In this document: positions 25,282-34,287 of the stretch, piece by piece
How the letters are laid out: the number at the start of each line of letters is the position of its first letter
How positions within the stretch are numbered: the stretch's first letter is position 1
Source of the DNA: Bifidobacterium breve
Lineage (GTDB): Bacteria > Actinomycetota > Acidimicrobiia > Acidimicrobiales > Acidimicrobilacustridaceae
DNA length: 64,000 nt
Assembly: GCA_945878725.1 (NCBI GenBank)
Contig: CAMCTY010000006.1
Coordinates: forward strand, 1 to 64,000
Reading direction: 5' to 3'
Made by a program: the position numbers and the translations under genes
The notes under the pieces: generated by a model
Seen by the model: the letters and a program-made list of their open reading frames with translations, nothing else
Told to the model about the DNA's origin: nothing
The model's database searches: none

Positions 25282-25992
25282 TCAGCGATTGGGGCGACCG
25301 GCCATTGCCTGCGACTCGTCGAAGAGTTCCTGCAGCACCTCGCCCAGACAAGCACTCAGCTCCCGGACGGCTCTGCGTGGCACCCGACCACCGTCGGTCG
25401 GTGCATCCGGAACCAGCGGCTTACCGATAACAATGACCACCTTGACCGGTCGGATGAACTTCGATCCCTTCGGCATCGCCCACTCGGTGCCACCGAGTCC
25501 GATGGGGATGATCGGTGCGCCGGTACGACAGGCCACGTAGGCGGGTCCGTCGAAGAATTCAGTAATGACCGGGCCACTCTGGCGAGTGCCTTCTGGGAAC
25601 ATCACGAGTGGTTCGCCTCGTTCAACAACCGTTAGCCCCGCCTTCAATGCCTCGCGATCAGCGGAACCACGCTGGACTGGAAATCCACCCATCGCCGACA
25701 GGAACCAACCGAACAGTCGCGAGGTCCACAGCGATTCTTTCCCCATGTAGCGCATCCGCCGGCGCGTGATGGCGCAGATCACTGCGGCGTCGAGATTGGA
25801 CCGATGCACCGGAGAGACGATGTAGGCACCTTCCTTAGGAAGGTTCTCCCGCCCCTGAACCTCAATACGAAACCACACAACCATCGCGGAGTGAATGGCG
25901 CCACGAACGACGCTGTAGAGCAGGTTCTGCCCCCAGCTCATTTGCTCGCCCTTTTCGTGCCACGTCGGGACGTGAAGTTCCTCGGGCGTCAT
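25282..25992 (-). CDS. plsC: 1-acyl-sn-glycerol-3-phosphate acyltransferase (PlsC family)
   Basis: The 236-residue protein shows acyltransferase block I (SPVHRSNLDAAVI, the HX4D motif), block II (GGFPVQRGSADREA) and block III (VMFPEGTRQSG). It probably adds an acyl chain to lysophosphatidic acid at the membrane. An N-terminal hydrophobic stretch anchors it. Its start overlaps the cmk stop by one base (TGATG), the last clear member of the shikimate-cmk operon. Confidence 0.9.
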   Translation of the reverse strand: MTPEELHVPTWHEKGEQMSWGQNLLYSVVRGAIHSAMVVWFRIEVQGRENLPKEGAYIVSPVHRSNLDAAVICAITRRRMRYMGKESLWTSRLFGWFLSAMGGFPVQRGSADREALKAGLTVVERGEPLVMFPEGTRQSGPVITEFFDGPAYVACRTGAPIIPIGLGGTEWAMPKGSKFIRPVKVVIVIGKPLVPDAPTDGGRVPRRAVRELSACLGEVLQELFDESQAMAGRPNR

Positions 25993-26636
25993 CAGAGGCG
26001 GCCGAGAATGGCGTCGACGATCTCGGCGACGGTGAGGTCACTCGTGTCGATGATGACTGCTTCAGATGCAACTCGGAGCGGATCATGGGTCCGGCCTTGA
26101 TCAAGTGCATCACGCCGCGCAAGATCAGATGCCACCGTCTCGTAGGAGAGGTCGGAGACTTCTTGCGACCGACGAGCAGCACGAACTTCCGGGTTGGCGT
26201 CGAGGTACACCTTGAGCGTCGCATCGGGGAAGACCACCGTGCCGATATCACGACCCTCCATCACGCCGCCGTTGCGTTTGGCGACCCATTCACGCTGACG
26301 GCGACGCATCTCGTCGCGCACTCCAGGGTTGGCGGCCACGATGCTGACAGCGCGGGTGACTTCTGGTCCACGGATTTCGATACTCGCATCCACTCCGTCA
26401 ACGTTCACGATTCCGTTAGGACCGACAGTCAGTGCGAGACCCCGCGAAAGGTTCGCGACAACTTCGGTGTCTTCGGGATCGACACCCTCACGCATGGCCG
26501 CGAAAGCCACTGAGCGGTACATCGCACCCGTGTCGAGATACTCGAGCCCCAGTCGTTCGGCCACGGCCTTCGCTACTGTGGATTTGCCGGATCCCGCAGG
26601 ACCATCAATGGCGATGACTATTCGTTCTTCGGTCAT
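25992..26636 (-). CDS. cmk: Cytidylate kinase
   Basis: The 214-residue kinase phosphorylates CMP and dCMP. The P-loop AIDGPAGSGKSTVAKAVAERL is at residues 9-29 (motif GPAGSGKST), the CMP-binding YLDTGAMYRSVAF follows, and GRDIGTVVFPDA lies near residue 130. Its ATG overlaps the aroA stop by 4 bases. The link aroA-cmk is common in bacteria. Confidence 0.96.
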   Translation of the reverse strand: MTEERIVIAIDGPAGSGKSTVAKAVAERLGLEYLDTGAMYRSVAFAAMREGVDPEDTEVVANLSRGLALTVGPNGIVNVDGVDASIEIRGPEVTRAVSIVAANPGVRDEMRRRQREWVAKRNGGVMEGRDIGTVVFPDATLKVYLDANPEVRAARRSQEVSDLSYETVASDLARRDALDQGRTHDPLRVASEAVIIDTSDLTVAEIVDAILGRL

Positions 26637-27946
26637 GTAATGCTCCCAGGGCGGATGAGCTCCAACCGCTCAAAATAGTCGGGGAAAGTTTTGGCCACGC
26701 AGGCCGGATCCTGAATCGTGATTCCTGGCACTCGCAAACCGACCAAAGCAAAGCTCATGGCCATCCGATGATCCTCATAGGTACGGATTTCGGCTGACGA
26801 GGGCGACGAAGGCACCACGGTAAAACCATCTAGATCGTCACTCGCTTCCAAGCCCAAACGCCGAAGCTCGGTGACAACCGCCGCAATGCGGTCTGTCTCC
26901 TTGCGACGTATGAATCCGATACCGGAAATCCGCGTGGGTGAATCCACAAAGACTGCGACGGCCGCAAGCGTTTGTGCGGTGTCGGAAATATCGGAAAAAT
27001 CAACATCGATTCCGTGGACCGCGGGACCAGTGACCCTGATTGATGAAGGTGACTTCTCGACATCACAACCCATGGCCGCAAGCGCATCGACGAAAACAAC
27101 ATCGCCCTGAATCGAATCGGTACCGAGACCCTCGACGGTTATGGACCCGCCACAGATCGCAGCCGCGGCGTAGAAGTAGGACGCGGCTGATGCGTCCGGT
27201 TCGACAGCGAAGTCAGTTCCTGTGTACCCGCCCGGGGACACGACGAAACTGGATTGTTTGTCATCAACGATCGCACCGAACGACCTCATCACCGACAGGG
27301 TCATGTCGACATACGGGCGAGAGACAAGCGGCGTCGTTATGTCGATTCGCAATCCGTTCGGAAGACACGGACCGACGAGCAGAAGTCCCGACAGGAATTG
27401 GCTGGAAACATCACCGGAGACGCTGATTGTCGGCAGTGCCGAATCTATTTTCGGCGAGTGCGCCTTCACGATTACGGGGAGACATCCGTCATCACCCTCG
27501 AAGGACAACTCGCAGCCGAGTTCGACGAGTGCATCAAGGGTGGGGCCGAGGGGCCTCACCTGAAGCGGAAGCCCGCCCGTGAGGCGATACGGACCGGAGC
27601 CGAGCACAAGTGACGCCGCCACGAAACGTGACGTGGTTCCCGATAAACGCGCGTCGAGATCGATGGGTCCGTCAAGCGGCCGTCCGGCGAACCCGCGGAT
27701 CTCAACCGAACAGTTCTCCCTTGTCATTTGCACTTCCGCGCCAAGCGCCGAAACACAAGACAACATTGCCTCCGTGTCGTCGGCCAAAAGAATGCCCTCG
27801 ATACGTGAAGTTCCTGACGCCAGCGCGGCGCACATGAGCGCCCGATTCGTGATGCTCTTCGATCCTGGGACCTTGACCGATGCCTGCACTGGCCCCATAA
27901 ACGGTTCCATTGGAAGCGGATCCGCCCGTCTGGCACCCCCGCTCAT
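26633..27946 (-). CDS. aroA: 3-phosphoshikimate 1-carboxyvinyltransferase (EPSP synthase)
   Basis: The 437-residue enzyme joins PEP to shikimate 3-phosphate. Signature segments are VPGSKSITNRALMCAALASG near residue 25, LSGTTSRFVAASLVLG near residue 85 and the C-terminal RRKETDRIAAVVTELRRLG and EIRTYEDHRMAMSFAL. It overlaps tyrA by 4 bases and cmk by 4 bases, so translation along aroH-tyrA-aroA-cmk-plsC is probably coupled. Confidence 0.97.
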   Translation of the reverse strand: MSGGARRADPLPMEPFMGPVQASVKVPGSKSITNRALMCAALASGTSRIEGILLADDTEAMLSCVSALGAEVQMTRENCSVEIRGFAGRPLDGPIDLDARLSGTTSRFVAASLVLGSGPYRLTGGLPLQVRPLGPTLDALVELGCELSFEGDDGCLPVIVKAHSPKIDSALPTISVSGDVSSQFLSGLLLVGPCLPNGLRIDITTPLVSRPYVDMTLSVMRSFGAIVDDKQSSFVVSPGGYTGTDFAVEPDASAASYFYAAAAICGGSITVEGLGTDSIQGDVVFVDALAAMGCDVEKSPSSIRVTGPAVHGIDVDFSDISDTAQTLAAVAVFVDSPTRISGIGFIRRKETDRIAAVVTELRRLGLEASDDLDGFTVVPSSPSSAEIRTYEDHRMAMSFALVGLRVPGITIQDPACVAKTFPDYFERLELIRPGSIT

Positions 27947-29064
27947 TGGTCGTAGTCGCCGTCGAGCGGCCGGAGAACAGGTCGGTATCCGTGCGAGGCG
28001 AGTCCGTCGCGCAGGCGCGCTCCCTGCGTCGATTCGACCAGCAGAATCACAACACCCTCATCGCCTTCGACAGAGTGTGCGATTTCGATGTCGGCGATGC
28101 TGACATCAAGTTCCGCAGCGAGCATGGTGATGCCGGCAAGAGCACCCTTCTGATCGGGAACGGGGATCCGAATCTCCGAGAGTTCTTCGGCCCGCGTGAA
28201 CCGAGAAGGAAGGGCGAGACGAGCAGACCGGGCTTTTGACAGCAGTTCAACTAGTCCGTCGCGGTCATCGTTGACGATCAACGAACGAACGACACCGAGA
28301 CCATCGACGAGCCGATCCAATTCAACGATGATTGCTTCCTGATTCTCACTACAGATGTCGGGCCAGATACCCGGTTGCCCAGCGGCAATACGTGTCATGT
28401 CGCGGAAGCCACCGGCAGCGAGTCGAAGGAGTCCTCTGTGCTCATCAGAACGCGCATCGGCGAGACCCATGAGGCTCGCTGCCGTCAGGTGCGGCACATG
28501 CGATACAACCGCAACCATCGTGTCGTGTCGCTCCGGCGGAAGGGACACAACTTCAGCGCCAAACTCCACAATGATTCCGCGGAGTCGCGCAAAAGCTTCG
28601 TCATTGGTCTCTCCGGTTGGAGTGAGCACCCACGTGCGGCCTTCGAAGAGATCCGCTCTAGCTCCAGCGACTCCATCGAGTTCGCTACCTGCCATCGGGT
28701 GACCACCGATGTAACGAGGATTCGTCATGAGCGGAGCAAGCTGCGACTTCACACTTCCGGCGTCGGTCACGAGACCTTCTGTTTCACGAAGAGCGCGCTC
28801 CACTTCCGCTCCGATCGAACCGACTGGTGTGGCTACAAACGTCACGTCGGCGCTCACGAGCCCCTCGGCTGCAATCGAGTCGATGACGCCGAGTTCGAGT
28901 GCAGTATCGAGATTCGCTTTGACGAGATCCCTGCCAAGGACACGCCAGCCACGCGCTCGCAGTGCCAGCCCAATCGAACCCCCGATGAGCCCTACGCCGA
29001 CTACAAGTGCGGTTCCCGGCGATGAGGATTCAAGATTCGTGCCCGAGTTGCTCGACGCGGTCAT
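27943..29064 (-). CDS. tyrA: Prephenate dehydrogenase with C-terminal ACT domain
   Basis: The 373-residue enzyme converts prephenate to 4-hydroxyphenylpyruvate. The NAD-binding motif VVGVGLIGGSIGLALRARG is at residues 24-42. GGHPMAGSELDGVAGARADLF lies near residue 120, and the final 75 residues form an ACT domain (IRIPVPDQKGALAGITMLAA), the usual site of tyrosine feedback. ATG 29064 was chosen because it overlaps the aroH stop as ATGA; upstream in-frame codons lie inside aroH. Confidence 0.95.
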   Translation of the reverse strand: MTASSNSGTNLESSSPGTALVVGVGLIGGSIGLALRARGWRVLGRDLVKANLDTALELGVIDSIAAEGLVSADVTFVATPVGSIGAEVERALRETEGLVTDAGSVKSQLAPLMTNPRYIGGHPMAGSELDGVAGARADLFEGRTWVLTPTGETNDEAFARLRGIIVEFGAEVVSLPPERHDTMVAVVSHVPHLTAASLMGLADARSDEHRGLLRLAAGGFRDMTRIAAGQPGIWPDICSENQEAIIVELDRLVDGLGVVRSLIVNDDRDGLVELLSKARSARLALPSRFTRAEELSEIRIPVPDQKGALAGITMLAAELDVSIADIEIAHSVEGDEGVVILLVESTQGARLRDGLASHGYRPVLRPLDGDYDQ

Positions 29065-29429
29065 TCGGGCAGATCGTCGCGGAGGCCGCTTGCGCCCTCC
29101 AGGTAGACGTGTCGAAGTTCCGAACGTGAAAGCGACGTATTCAGATGCATCAGGACACGGATGCAAAGCGGTGTGGAGCCGACAATGTCGAGTTCCCGAG
29201 CGCAGATAAGAGGGATATCGCCAAAGCCGATATCGCGTGCTGCCGCGGCGGGAAAGATCGAATGGATGTCATCGGTGGCAGTGAAGAGGACACTGATGAT
29301 GTCGTCGTGGTCGAGGCCGTTGCGCTCGACCAATTCCTGAAGAAGAGCGATCGTCCGAGCCCGAACCTGGTCGGCCTCATCCGAATCAACGGTGGTTGCA
29401 CCACGGAGAGCACGTACGGCGGTAGTCAC
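29061..29429 (-). CDS. aroH: Chorismate mutase (AroH class)
   Basis: The 122-residue protein matches the trimeric AroH fold: VRALRGATTVDSDEADQV at the N-terminus (catalytic Arg7 region), DIISVLFTATDDIHSIFPAAA, and the PLCIRVLMHLNT segment that carries the second catalytic Arg. It makes prephenate for the adjacent tyrA. GTG 29429 lies 12 bases after the rluB stop, so the gene reads on from scpA-scpB-rluB. Confidence 0.94.
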   Translation of the reverse strand: MTTAVRALRGATTVDSDEADQVRARTIALLQELVERNGLDHDDIISVLFTATDDIHSIFPAAAARDIGFGDIPLICARELDIVGSTPLCIRVLMHLNTSLSRSELRHVYLEGASGLRDDLPE

Positions 29430-29440
29430 GAATGCCGATA

Positions 29441-30208
29441 CTAGAGGCGGGGCCGCTGGCCCTTTGGTGTTGTTTTCTCTGATTCCGGCGTCGCCGCCCG
29501 CTCGAGAGCCCGTAGTTCCTTACCGGTGAGTGCCCGCCACTCCCCCGGCTTGAGCTTTCGGTCTGCGATAGGGCCGATCCGAGTACGCACCAGTCGACGC
29601 ACTGGATGGCCGATCGCTTCACACATACGACGGATCTGACGGTTGCGCCCTTCATGGATCGTGAGCTTGATGATCGATGGAGCCACAAGGGCCGCCTGTG
29701 CCGGAGCGGTCAGCCCATCTTCCAGCATCACCCCATCGCGGAGCGTTCGAATCTCACCACGGGTCGGTTCGCCGTCCACGTGGACGATGTACTCCTTGTC
29801 GACGCCGAATGACGGGTGAGTGAGGCGATGAGTCAACGCCCCATCATTGGTGAGAAGCAACAAACCCTCGGTGTCCATGTCGAGACGCCCAACAGGGAAC
29901 ACCCGGGGTTCTTCGGGAACCAACGACAGCACAGTCGGGCGACCCTGCGGATCGTCGGCGGTGGTGATGATCCCGACCGGTTTATTGAGGATGTAATGGA
30001 CAAGGCCCGGCTTCACGGCCAGCGGTGTGCCGTCGAGCGCAATCACATCGTCGTCGGGATTCACCCGTCGACCGAGCACAGCAACATCGCCGTTCACGGT
30101 GATTCGACCGTCAAAGATCAAGTCTTCGCAGATTCGACGGCTACCGATACCGACTCGAGCAAGAACCTTCTGGAGTCGTTCGCCGTCGCTTAATTCGACG
30201 CCGGTCAA
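29441..30208 (-). CDS. rluB: Pseudouridine synthase, RluB/RsuA family
   Basis: The 255-residue enzyme has an N-terminal S4 RNA-binding domain (RLQKVLARVGIGSRRICEDL, residues 11-30) and the catalytic domain with GRLDMDTEGLLLLTNDG, where the first Asp is the nucleophile. HEGRNRQIRRMCEAIGHPV follows. It likely modifies 23S rRNA. It overlaps scpB by 4 bases; scpA-scpB-rluB is a common actinobacterial and Firmicute order. Confidence 0.94.
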   Translation of the reverse strand: MTGVELSDGERLQKVLARVGIGSRRICEDLIFDGRITVNGDVAVLGRRVNPDDDVIALDGTPLAVKPGLVHYILNKPVGIITTADDPQGRPTVLSLVPEEPRVFPVGRLDMDTEGLLLLTNDGALTHRLTHPSFGVDKEYIVHVDGEPTRGEIRTLRDGVMLEDGLTAPAQAALVAPSIIKLTIHEGRNRQIRRMCEAIGHPVRRLVRTRIGPIADRKLKPGEWRALTGKELRALERAATPESEKTTPKGQRPRL

Positions 30209-30855
30209 GCGGACTGGTCCCCGTCAAGGAGATCGCCGAGCGATGGACGATCGTCAGGTGACGATTCACTCGCGGCAAGTGTGGGATCGATCACAACTTC
30301 CACCCGCAAACCGTGCTCAAGAGCTTCCACAACATCAGCACCAGGGACGAAGTCAGCGATTGCCGGGAGATCCGACAGCGAGTCGATACCCATGCGTTCG
30401 AGGAACGCCGGAGTGGTACCAAAAAGAACTGCTTGCCCGGGGCCGGGGTCACGCGCTACTTCGCCGATGTAGCCGCGCTGCTCGATCGTGCGCACAACAC
30501 CATCCACACTCACGCCGCGGATCGCGGCGATCTGGGCTCGGCTGATCGGTTGCTTGTACGCAACGATCGCAAGTGTCTCGAGGGCAGCCGCTGAGAGCTT
30601 CGCCGACTGACCGTCGAGAACAAATCGTTCCACGTATGGCGACTGATTAGGATGGCTCTGGTAACGCCATCCACCGGCAACACGCACGAGTTGGAATCCG
30701 CGCACCTGAGCTGCGTACTCAGCAGCGAGTTCGGTGAGGAGGGCGTCGACCTCGTCGACGTTTAGTTCGGTGATCTCGGCGAGCATCTCGGATTCAAGCG
30801 GTGAATCCGCCACCATCACAATCGCTTCGAGCGCGCGCTTCATTTCTACAGACAT
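30205..30855 (-). CDS. scpB: Segregation and condensation protein B
   Basis: The 216-residue protein has two winged-helix domains (MKRALEAIVMVADSPLESEM and LAIVAYKQPISRAQIAAIRG). It joins ScpA and SMC to form the condensin that compacts and separates chromosomes. ATG 30855 has GAGGAAG 6 bases upstream, and the stop of scpA lies 11 bases before it. Confidence 0.94.
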   Translation of the reverse strand: MSVEMKRALEAIVMVADSPLESEMLAEITELNVDEVDALLTELAAEYAAQVRGFQLVRVAGGWRYQSHPNQSPYVERFVLDGQSAKLSAAALETLAIVAYKQPISRAQIAAIRGVSVDGVVRTIEQRGYIGEVARDPGPGQAVLFGTTPAFLERMGIDSLSDLPAIADFVPGADVVEALEHGLRVEVVIDPTLAASESSPDDRPSLGDLLDGDQSA

Positions 30856-30865
30856 GGTTGCTTCC

Positions 30866-31645
30866 TCAGCCCTCGTAGGAGTCGACGCCAGCCAGATCGG
30901 CGGGATCGAAGGTCGGAGAGCCGACCCAAATGATTTCGATATCCCCGAACGCACGAGGTTGGTCGAGTTCGAGGTAACCCTGCTTGAACAGTTCGAGTAC
31001 CGCCAGGAATCGAATCACGATCTCGAGTCGTTCGACGAGCGACTCGGTCAGACGTCGGAATGTCACCTTCCCCATACGGGGAAGTTCGTCAATCAGTTCC
31101 TCGCAGGCTTCAGTAACGCTGACCCGGACATTGTGGATGTGGTCGATGCTCACAACCGGCTTGGGTCGGGGCGTCATTGCTCTCAGATACGCCGACTTGA
31201 TGTCTTGAAGGTCGATACCGACAAGCAGATCTGGAGCCATCTCCATGAACCGCTCGTCAAGCCCGGCACGACGTGGCGCGGAGAGCACTGCGGTGTCGAA
31301 CAGGGAGCCGAGGACCTGAGCTGCGTCCTTGAAGGTCTTGCAGTCCAGGAGGCGCGCGATGAGGAGATCTCGCTCTTCCCAGAGTGCGAACTCATCGTCA
31401 AGGTCGATGTCGGCGTCCTCGGGCAGGAGACGCTTGCACTTCAGCTCGACGAGCGTCGCCGCAATAAGAAGGAACTCAGTGGTGATATCAAGATCGAGTT
31501 CGTCCATCTTTTCGATCTCGACGAGATAGGCATCGACAATCCTCGCAAGCGAGATCTCGTAGAGATCCACCTGTTCGCGCAGAATCAGATGGAGCAGGAG
31601 GTCGAAGGGTCCCTCGTAAATCGGCGTCTGAACCTCGTAAGCCAC
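30866..31645 (-). CDS. scpA: Segregation and condensation protein A
   Basis: The 259-residue kleisin bridges SMC heads. It begins VQTPIYEGPFDLLLHLILRE, the conserved N-terminal helix. LLIAATLVELKCKRLLPE follows, and the C-terminal winged helix is FLAVLELFKQGYLELDQP. GTG 31645 is 6 bases after TATCGT (31657-31652), suggesting a leaderless head for the operon scpA-scpB-rluB-aroH-tyrA-aroA-cmk-plsC. Confidence 0.95.
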   Translation of the reverse strand: MAYEVQTPIYEGPFDLLLHLILREQVDLYEISLARIVDAYLVEIEKMDELDLDITTEFLLIAATLVELKCKRLLPEDADIDLDDEFALWEERDLLIARLLDCKTFKDAAQVLGSLFDTAVLSAPRRAGLDERFMEMAPDLLVGIDLQDIKSAYLRAMTPRPKPVVSIDHIHNVRVSVTEACEELIDELPRMGKVTFRRLTESLVERLEIVIRFLAVLELFKQGYLELDQPRAFGDIEIIWVGSPTFDPADLAGVDSYEG

Positions 31646-31755
31646 CCCCTCACGATAGGGCCGATGGCGACCCGGCCGCGCAACGCTCCCGCGGAGCCTG
31701 CCGGGCCGCCCGAGCATCACGCCGTGGGTTCGGATGGCATCTACGATCGGACCCT

Positions 31756-32739
31756 ATGACGAGAGTGTTTTCGGGGATCAAACCCACCGGACCGGTCCAG
31801 TTGGGAAACCTTCTCGGCGCACTGCGGTACTGGGTCACTGATCAGGCCGAAGCCGACACGATCTTCTGCGTGGTCGATCTTCACGCTCTGACGGTCCCTC
31901 AGGATCCTGCCGAGCTCAGAAACCGCACACTCGAGCTCGCCCAACTGCTGCTCGCCATCGGGATCGACCCAGCCCAGTCCACCTTGTTCGTGCAGAGCCA
32001 TGTTCCCGAGCACGCTGAACTCTCATGGATCCTCGAGTGCACGGCCGCATTCGGTGAATTGCGCCGCATGACGCAATTCAAGGACAAGAGCGATAACGCT
32101 GATTTCGTCTCGGCTGGACTCTTCACCTATCCGGCCCTCATGGCGGCCGACATTTTGTTATACGACACGGATCGCGTTCCAGTTGGGGACGATCAGCGCC
32201 AACACTTAGAGCTGTCTCGAGATCTTGCCGTCCGCTTTAATCACCGCTACGGAGACACCTTCGTCGTGCCCGAGGCGTCGATCCCGAAGATCGGCGCACG
32301 CGTGATGGACCTCCAGGAACCCACGCGAAAGATGTCGAAATCAGAAGACTCGCCCCAGGGAACCATCCTCGTGCTCGAGGATCTCGACGCTGTGGCCAAG
32401 AAGATCAAGCGAGCAGTCACTGATACCGAGACCGATGTTCGGTTCGACCCGGAGGCCAAGCCTGGGGTCTCGAATCTGCTTTCCATACTGTGCGCGTGCA
32501 CCGGCGATGACCCGCACACGATTGCCGAGCGTTTCGAACGCTATGGCGATCTCAAATCAGCGTGTGCGGAAGCTGTCGTCGAGACGTTGCGTCCGATCCA
32601 ACAGCGGTTCGCCGAGCTCTCCGCCGATCCTGCCGGCACCGCCGCCATTTTGGCCAGCGGCGCCGAGAAGGCCCGATCGATCGCCGGACCTGTTCTCGAA
32701 CGGGCACGGGCCAACCTCGGGCTACTTCCCCCGGGCTGA
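31756..32739 (+). CDS. trpS: Tryptophan--tRNA ligase (class I)
   Basis: The 327-residue enzyme charges tRNA-Trp. The HIGH-type motif is GIKPTGPVQLGNLLGAL near residue 6, and the KMSKS loop is RKMSKSEDSPQG near residue 195. GDDQRQHLELSRDLAVRFN is also typical. ATG 31756 is 8 bases after TACGAT (31742-31747), so it is probably leaderless. It is divergent from scpA. Confidence 0.97.
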   Translation: MTRVFSGIKPTGPVQLGNLLGALRYWVTDQAEADTIFCVVDLHALTVPQDPAELRNRTLELAQLLLAIGIDPAQSTLFVQSHVPEHAELSWILECTAAFGELRRMTQFKDKSDNADFVSAGLFTYPALMAADILLYDTDRVPVGDDQRQHLELSRDLAVRFNHRYGDTFVVPEASIPKIGARVMDLQEPTRKMSKSEDSPQGTILVLEDLDAVAKKIKRAVTDTETDVRFDPEAKPGVSNLLSILCACTGDDPHTIAERFERYGDLKSACAEAVVETLRPIQQRFAELSADPAGTAAILASGAEKARSIAGPVLERARANLGLLPPG

Positions 32740-32784
32740 CCCACACCGTTCGTTTCTGCCTGTTCGGACTGCTTCAGCCCAACG

Positions 32785-33906
32785 TCAGGGAGCCATCGTC
32801 CCGCCATCGGGGAATCCCGAAGGCGTGTGACGTCCTGCGCATGCGTGCTCGAAGAGACCGAAGCCCTCTTGGCCGTTCACGCGAGCACGACCCACGTGGT
32901 CAAGCATTCCGTACTGGGTGGCGATGAGATTGGCCGGATCGTTGAGATCGTAAACAGCACCTTCAATCCAGTCACGGCCGCGCCACACGCCATGGGTCCA
33001 TTGCGGATCCGGCCCGTAGCCGCAGCCGGCAGACAGCGCGACATGTCCGAGACAGTCGATCTCGACAACGAGCGGCGTGCCGTCGGGTTCATAGGCCGTA
33101 ATCGTTGCGCTCTCGGGAATGCGTGTTCCGCTCCGATAATTGATGTCGTATTTCGGGTAACCGAGTGTCTCGACACCGCGTCCCGACTCGGCGGGCCAGA
33201 CTCGAAGCGCGTCGTTCAAGGTGCGATGGCCATCGGCACTTTCCTGAGCGATGAACACCAGCGAGAAGTCTTCGAAGCGAAGCGGCACGTAGCACCACCA
33301 GAAGCCACCGTTTGCCGCCGGTTCGGCCGCCGCGCGTCCTGCCGGTTCAGGTTCACCCACGGGGCGAATGCCCCAGGAACGATCACGGGTGCCGACCCAC
33401 TTGTCTGGCGTGACATCGAAGGTCTCGCCATCAACACGAATCGAACCTTCCCAGGTACCTACCTGAGCGAAACGTTGGGCGTCGAGCATGACCTTCGCAC
33501 CGGCGCGCATGAGATGCGGTGACTCGTCAACAGCGGGAAATGATCCACGCCAATGAAGATCAAGACCCACTCCGTGCTCGTCAGAGTCACAGGTGATCCG
33601 AAGTTCCTTCAGTGGGTCAAGGATCTCGAGTTTGTACGGGCCGACCTTTTGATCCATTCGGTCTTCGCCGAGGGCGTCAGACATCCGAACCGTGAACTGC
33701 TTGTCACCGCGACGAACACATGCGAAGGCATCGGTGACGCCAATGTTTGGGTACTGACCAAGTCCGGTGATCAGGAACACCTCACCCGTTCGATCGTGCG
33801 CATTCAGATAGCACCGGTCGTAAAAGTTGCGATCGCTGCTCGCGGCATACGCCAATGAATAGGGCGCCTGATGGAGTGGGTATTCGTCTGCGGGAATCGG
33901 TGGCAC
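32785..33906 (-). CDS. Conserved protein of unknown function (possibly lipocalin-like)
   Basis: The 373-residue protein is rich in Trp and beta-strand-like stretches (GSIRVDGETFDVTPDKWVGT, then RDRSWGIRPVGEPEP, GGFWWCYVPLRFEDFSLVFI, GVWRGRDWIEGAVYDLNDP). Similar proteins occur in mycobacteria and other actinobacteria as hypothetical proteins. The DRSWG...WCYVPLRF pattern recalls AttH/CrtC-type double-lipocalin folds, but this is tentative. GTG 33906 has GGAGG upstream. No signal peptide is present. It is convergent with trpS. Confidence 0.8.
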   Translation of the reverse strand: MPPIPADEYPLHQAPYSLAYAASSDRNFYDRCYLNAHDRTGEVFLITGLGQYPNIGVTDAFACVRRGDKQFTVRMSDALGEDRMDQKVGPYKLEILDPLKELRITCDSDEHGVGLDLHWRGSFPAVDESPHLMRAGAKVMLDAQRFAQVGTWEGSIRVDGETFDVTPDKWVGTRDRSWGIRPVGEPEPAGRAAAEPAANGGFWWCYVPLRFEDFSLVFIAQESADGHRTLNDALRVWPAESGRGVETLGYPKYDINYRSGTRIPESATITAYEPDGTPLVVEIDCLGHVALSAGCGYGPDPQWTHGVWRGRDWIEGAVYDLNDPANLIATQYGMLDHVGRARVNGQEGFGLFEHACAGRHTPSGFPDGGTMAP

Positions 33907-34050
33907 TGGTCAATCCTCCAAGGATGATCATTGTGGCGGGCGAAGAAGAGAATCTTAGAAGATCAACGCGCTCACCCCTGACGACACCTACATCGGCGCA
34001 GGCATTCGGTTAGGGCCGTCTCTGGGGGTGGAGTAACATTGCCAAGCTTC

Positions 34051-34124
34051 GGGCGATTAGCTCAGTTGGCTAGAGCACTGCCTTCACACGGCAGGGGTCG
34101 CTGGTTCGAGTCCAGTATCGCCCA
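34051..34124 (+). tRNA. tRNA-Val (anticodon CAC)
   Basis: Acceptor GGGCGAT pairs with ATCGCCC. The anticodon stem CTGCC/GGCAG encloses the loop TTCACAC, giving anticodon CAC, and the T-arm GGTTCGAGTCC is intact. CCA is not encoded. TAACAT at 34034-34039 is a plausible -10 element, and a strong terminator follows. Confidence 0.97.
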
Positions 34125-34138
34125 CCCTAAAACACCAA

Positions 34139-34176
34139 CGAGGGACTGGCATCGTGCCAGTCCCTCGCTACTTTTT
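34139..34176 (+). terminator. Intrinsic terminator of tRNA-Val
   Basis: CGAGGGACTGGCA (34139-34151) is exactly complementary to 34155-34167 with a 3-base loop, followed by five T at 34172-34176. It lies 14 bases after the tRNA. Confidence 0.92.
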
Positions 34177-34226
34177 CCGACTGGTTCATCAAGAAACGGC
34201 TAATCCAAAGCGTTGAGATCCTGCGG

Positions 34227-34266
34227 AATTGAAAGGGCCCGGCCAATAGGCCGGGCCGTTTCAATT
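34227..34266. terminator. Probable bidirectional terminator between tRNA-Val and the beta-helix gene
   Basis: AATTGAAAGG then GCCCGGCC (34227-34244) pairs with 34249-34266 across a 4-base loop with one mismatch. The GC core is flanked by A-rich and T-rich arms on both sides, as in bidirectional terminators. On the minus strand it lies 21 bases after the beta-helix stop codon. Confidence 0.75.
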
Positions 34267-34287
34267 ATGTCTCAGCCAACCAATCGA

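Noticed and set aside
30734-31759. 341-codon open frame antisense to scpB and scpA
   Set aside because: ScpA and ScpB are clear on the minus strand; the antisense frame has no domain or ribosome site.
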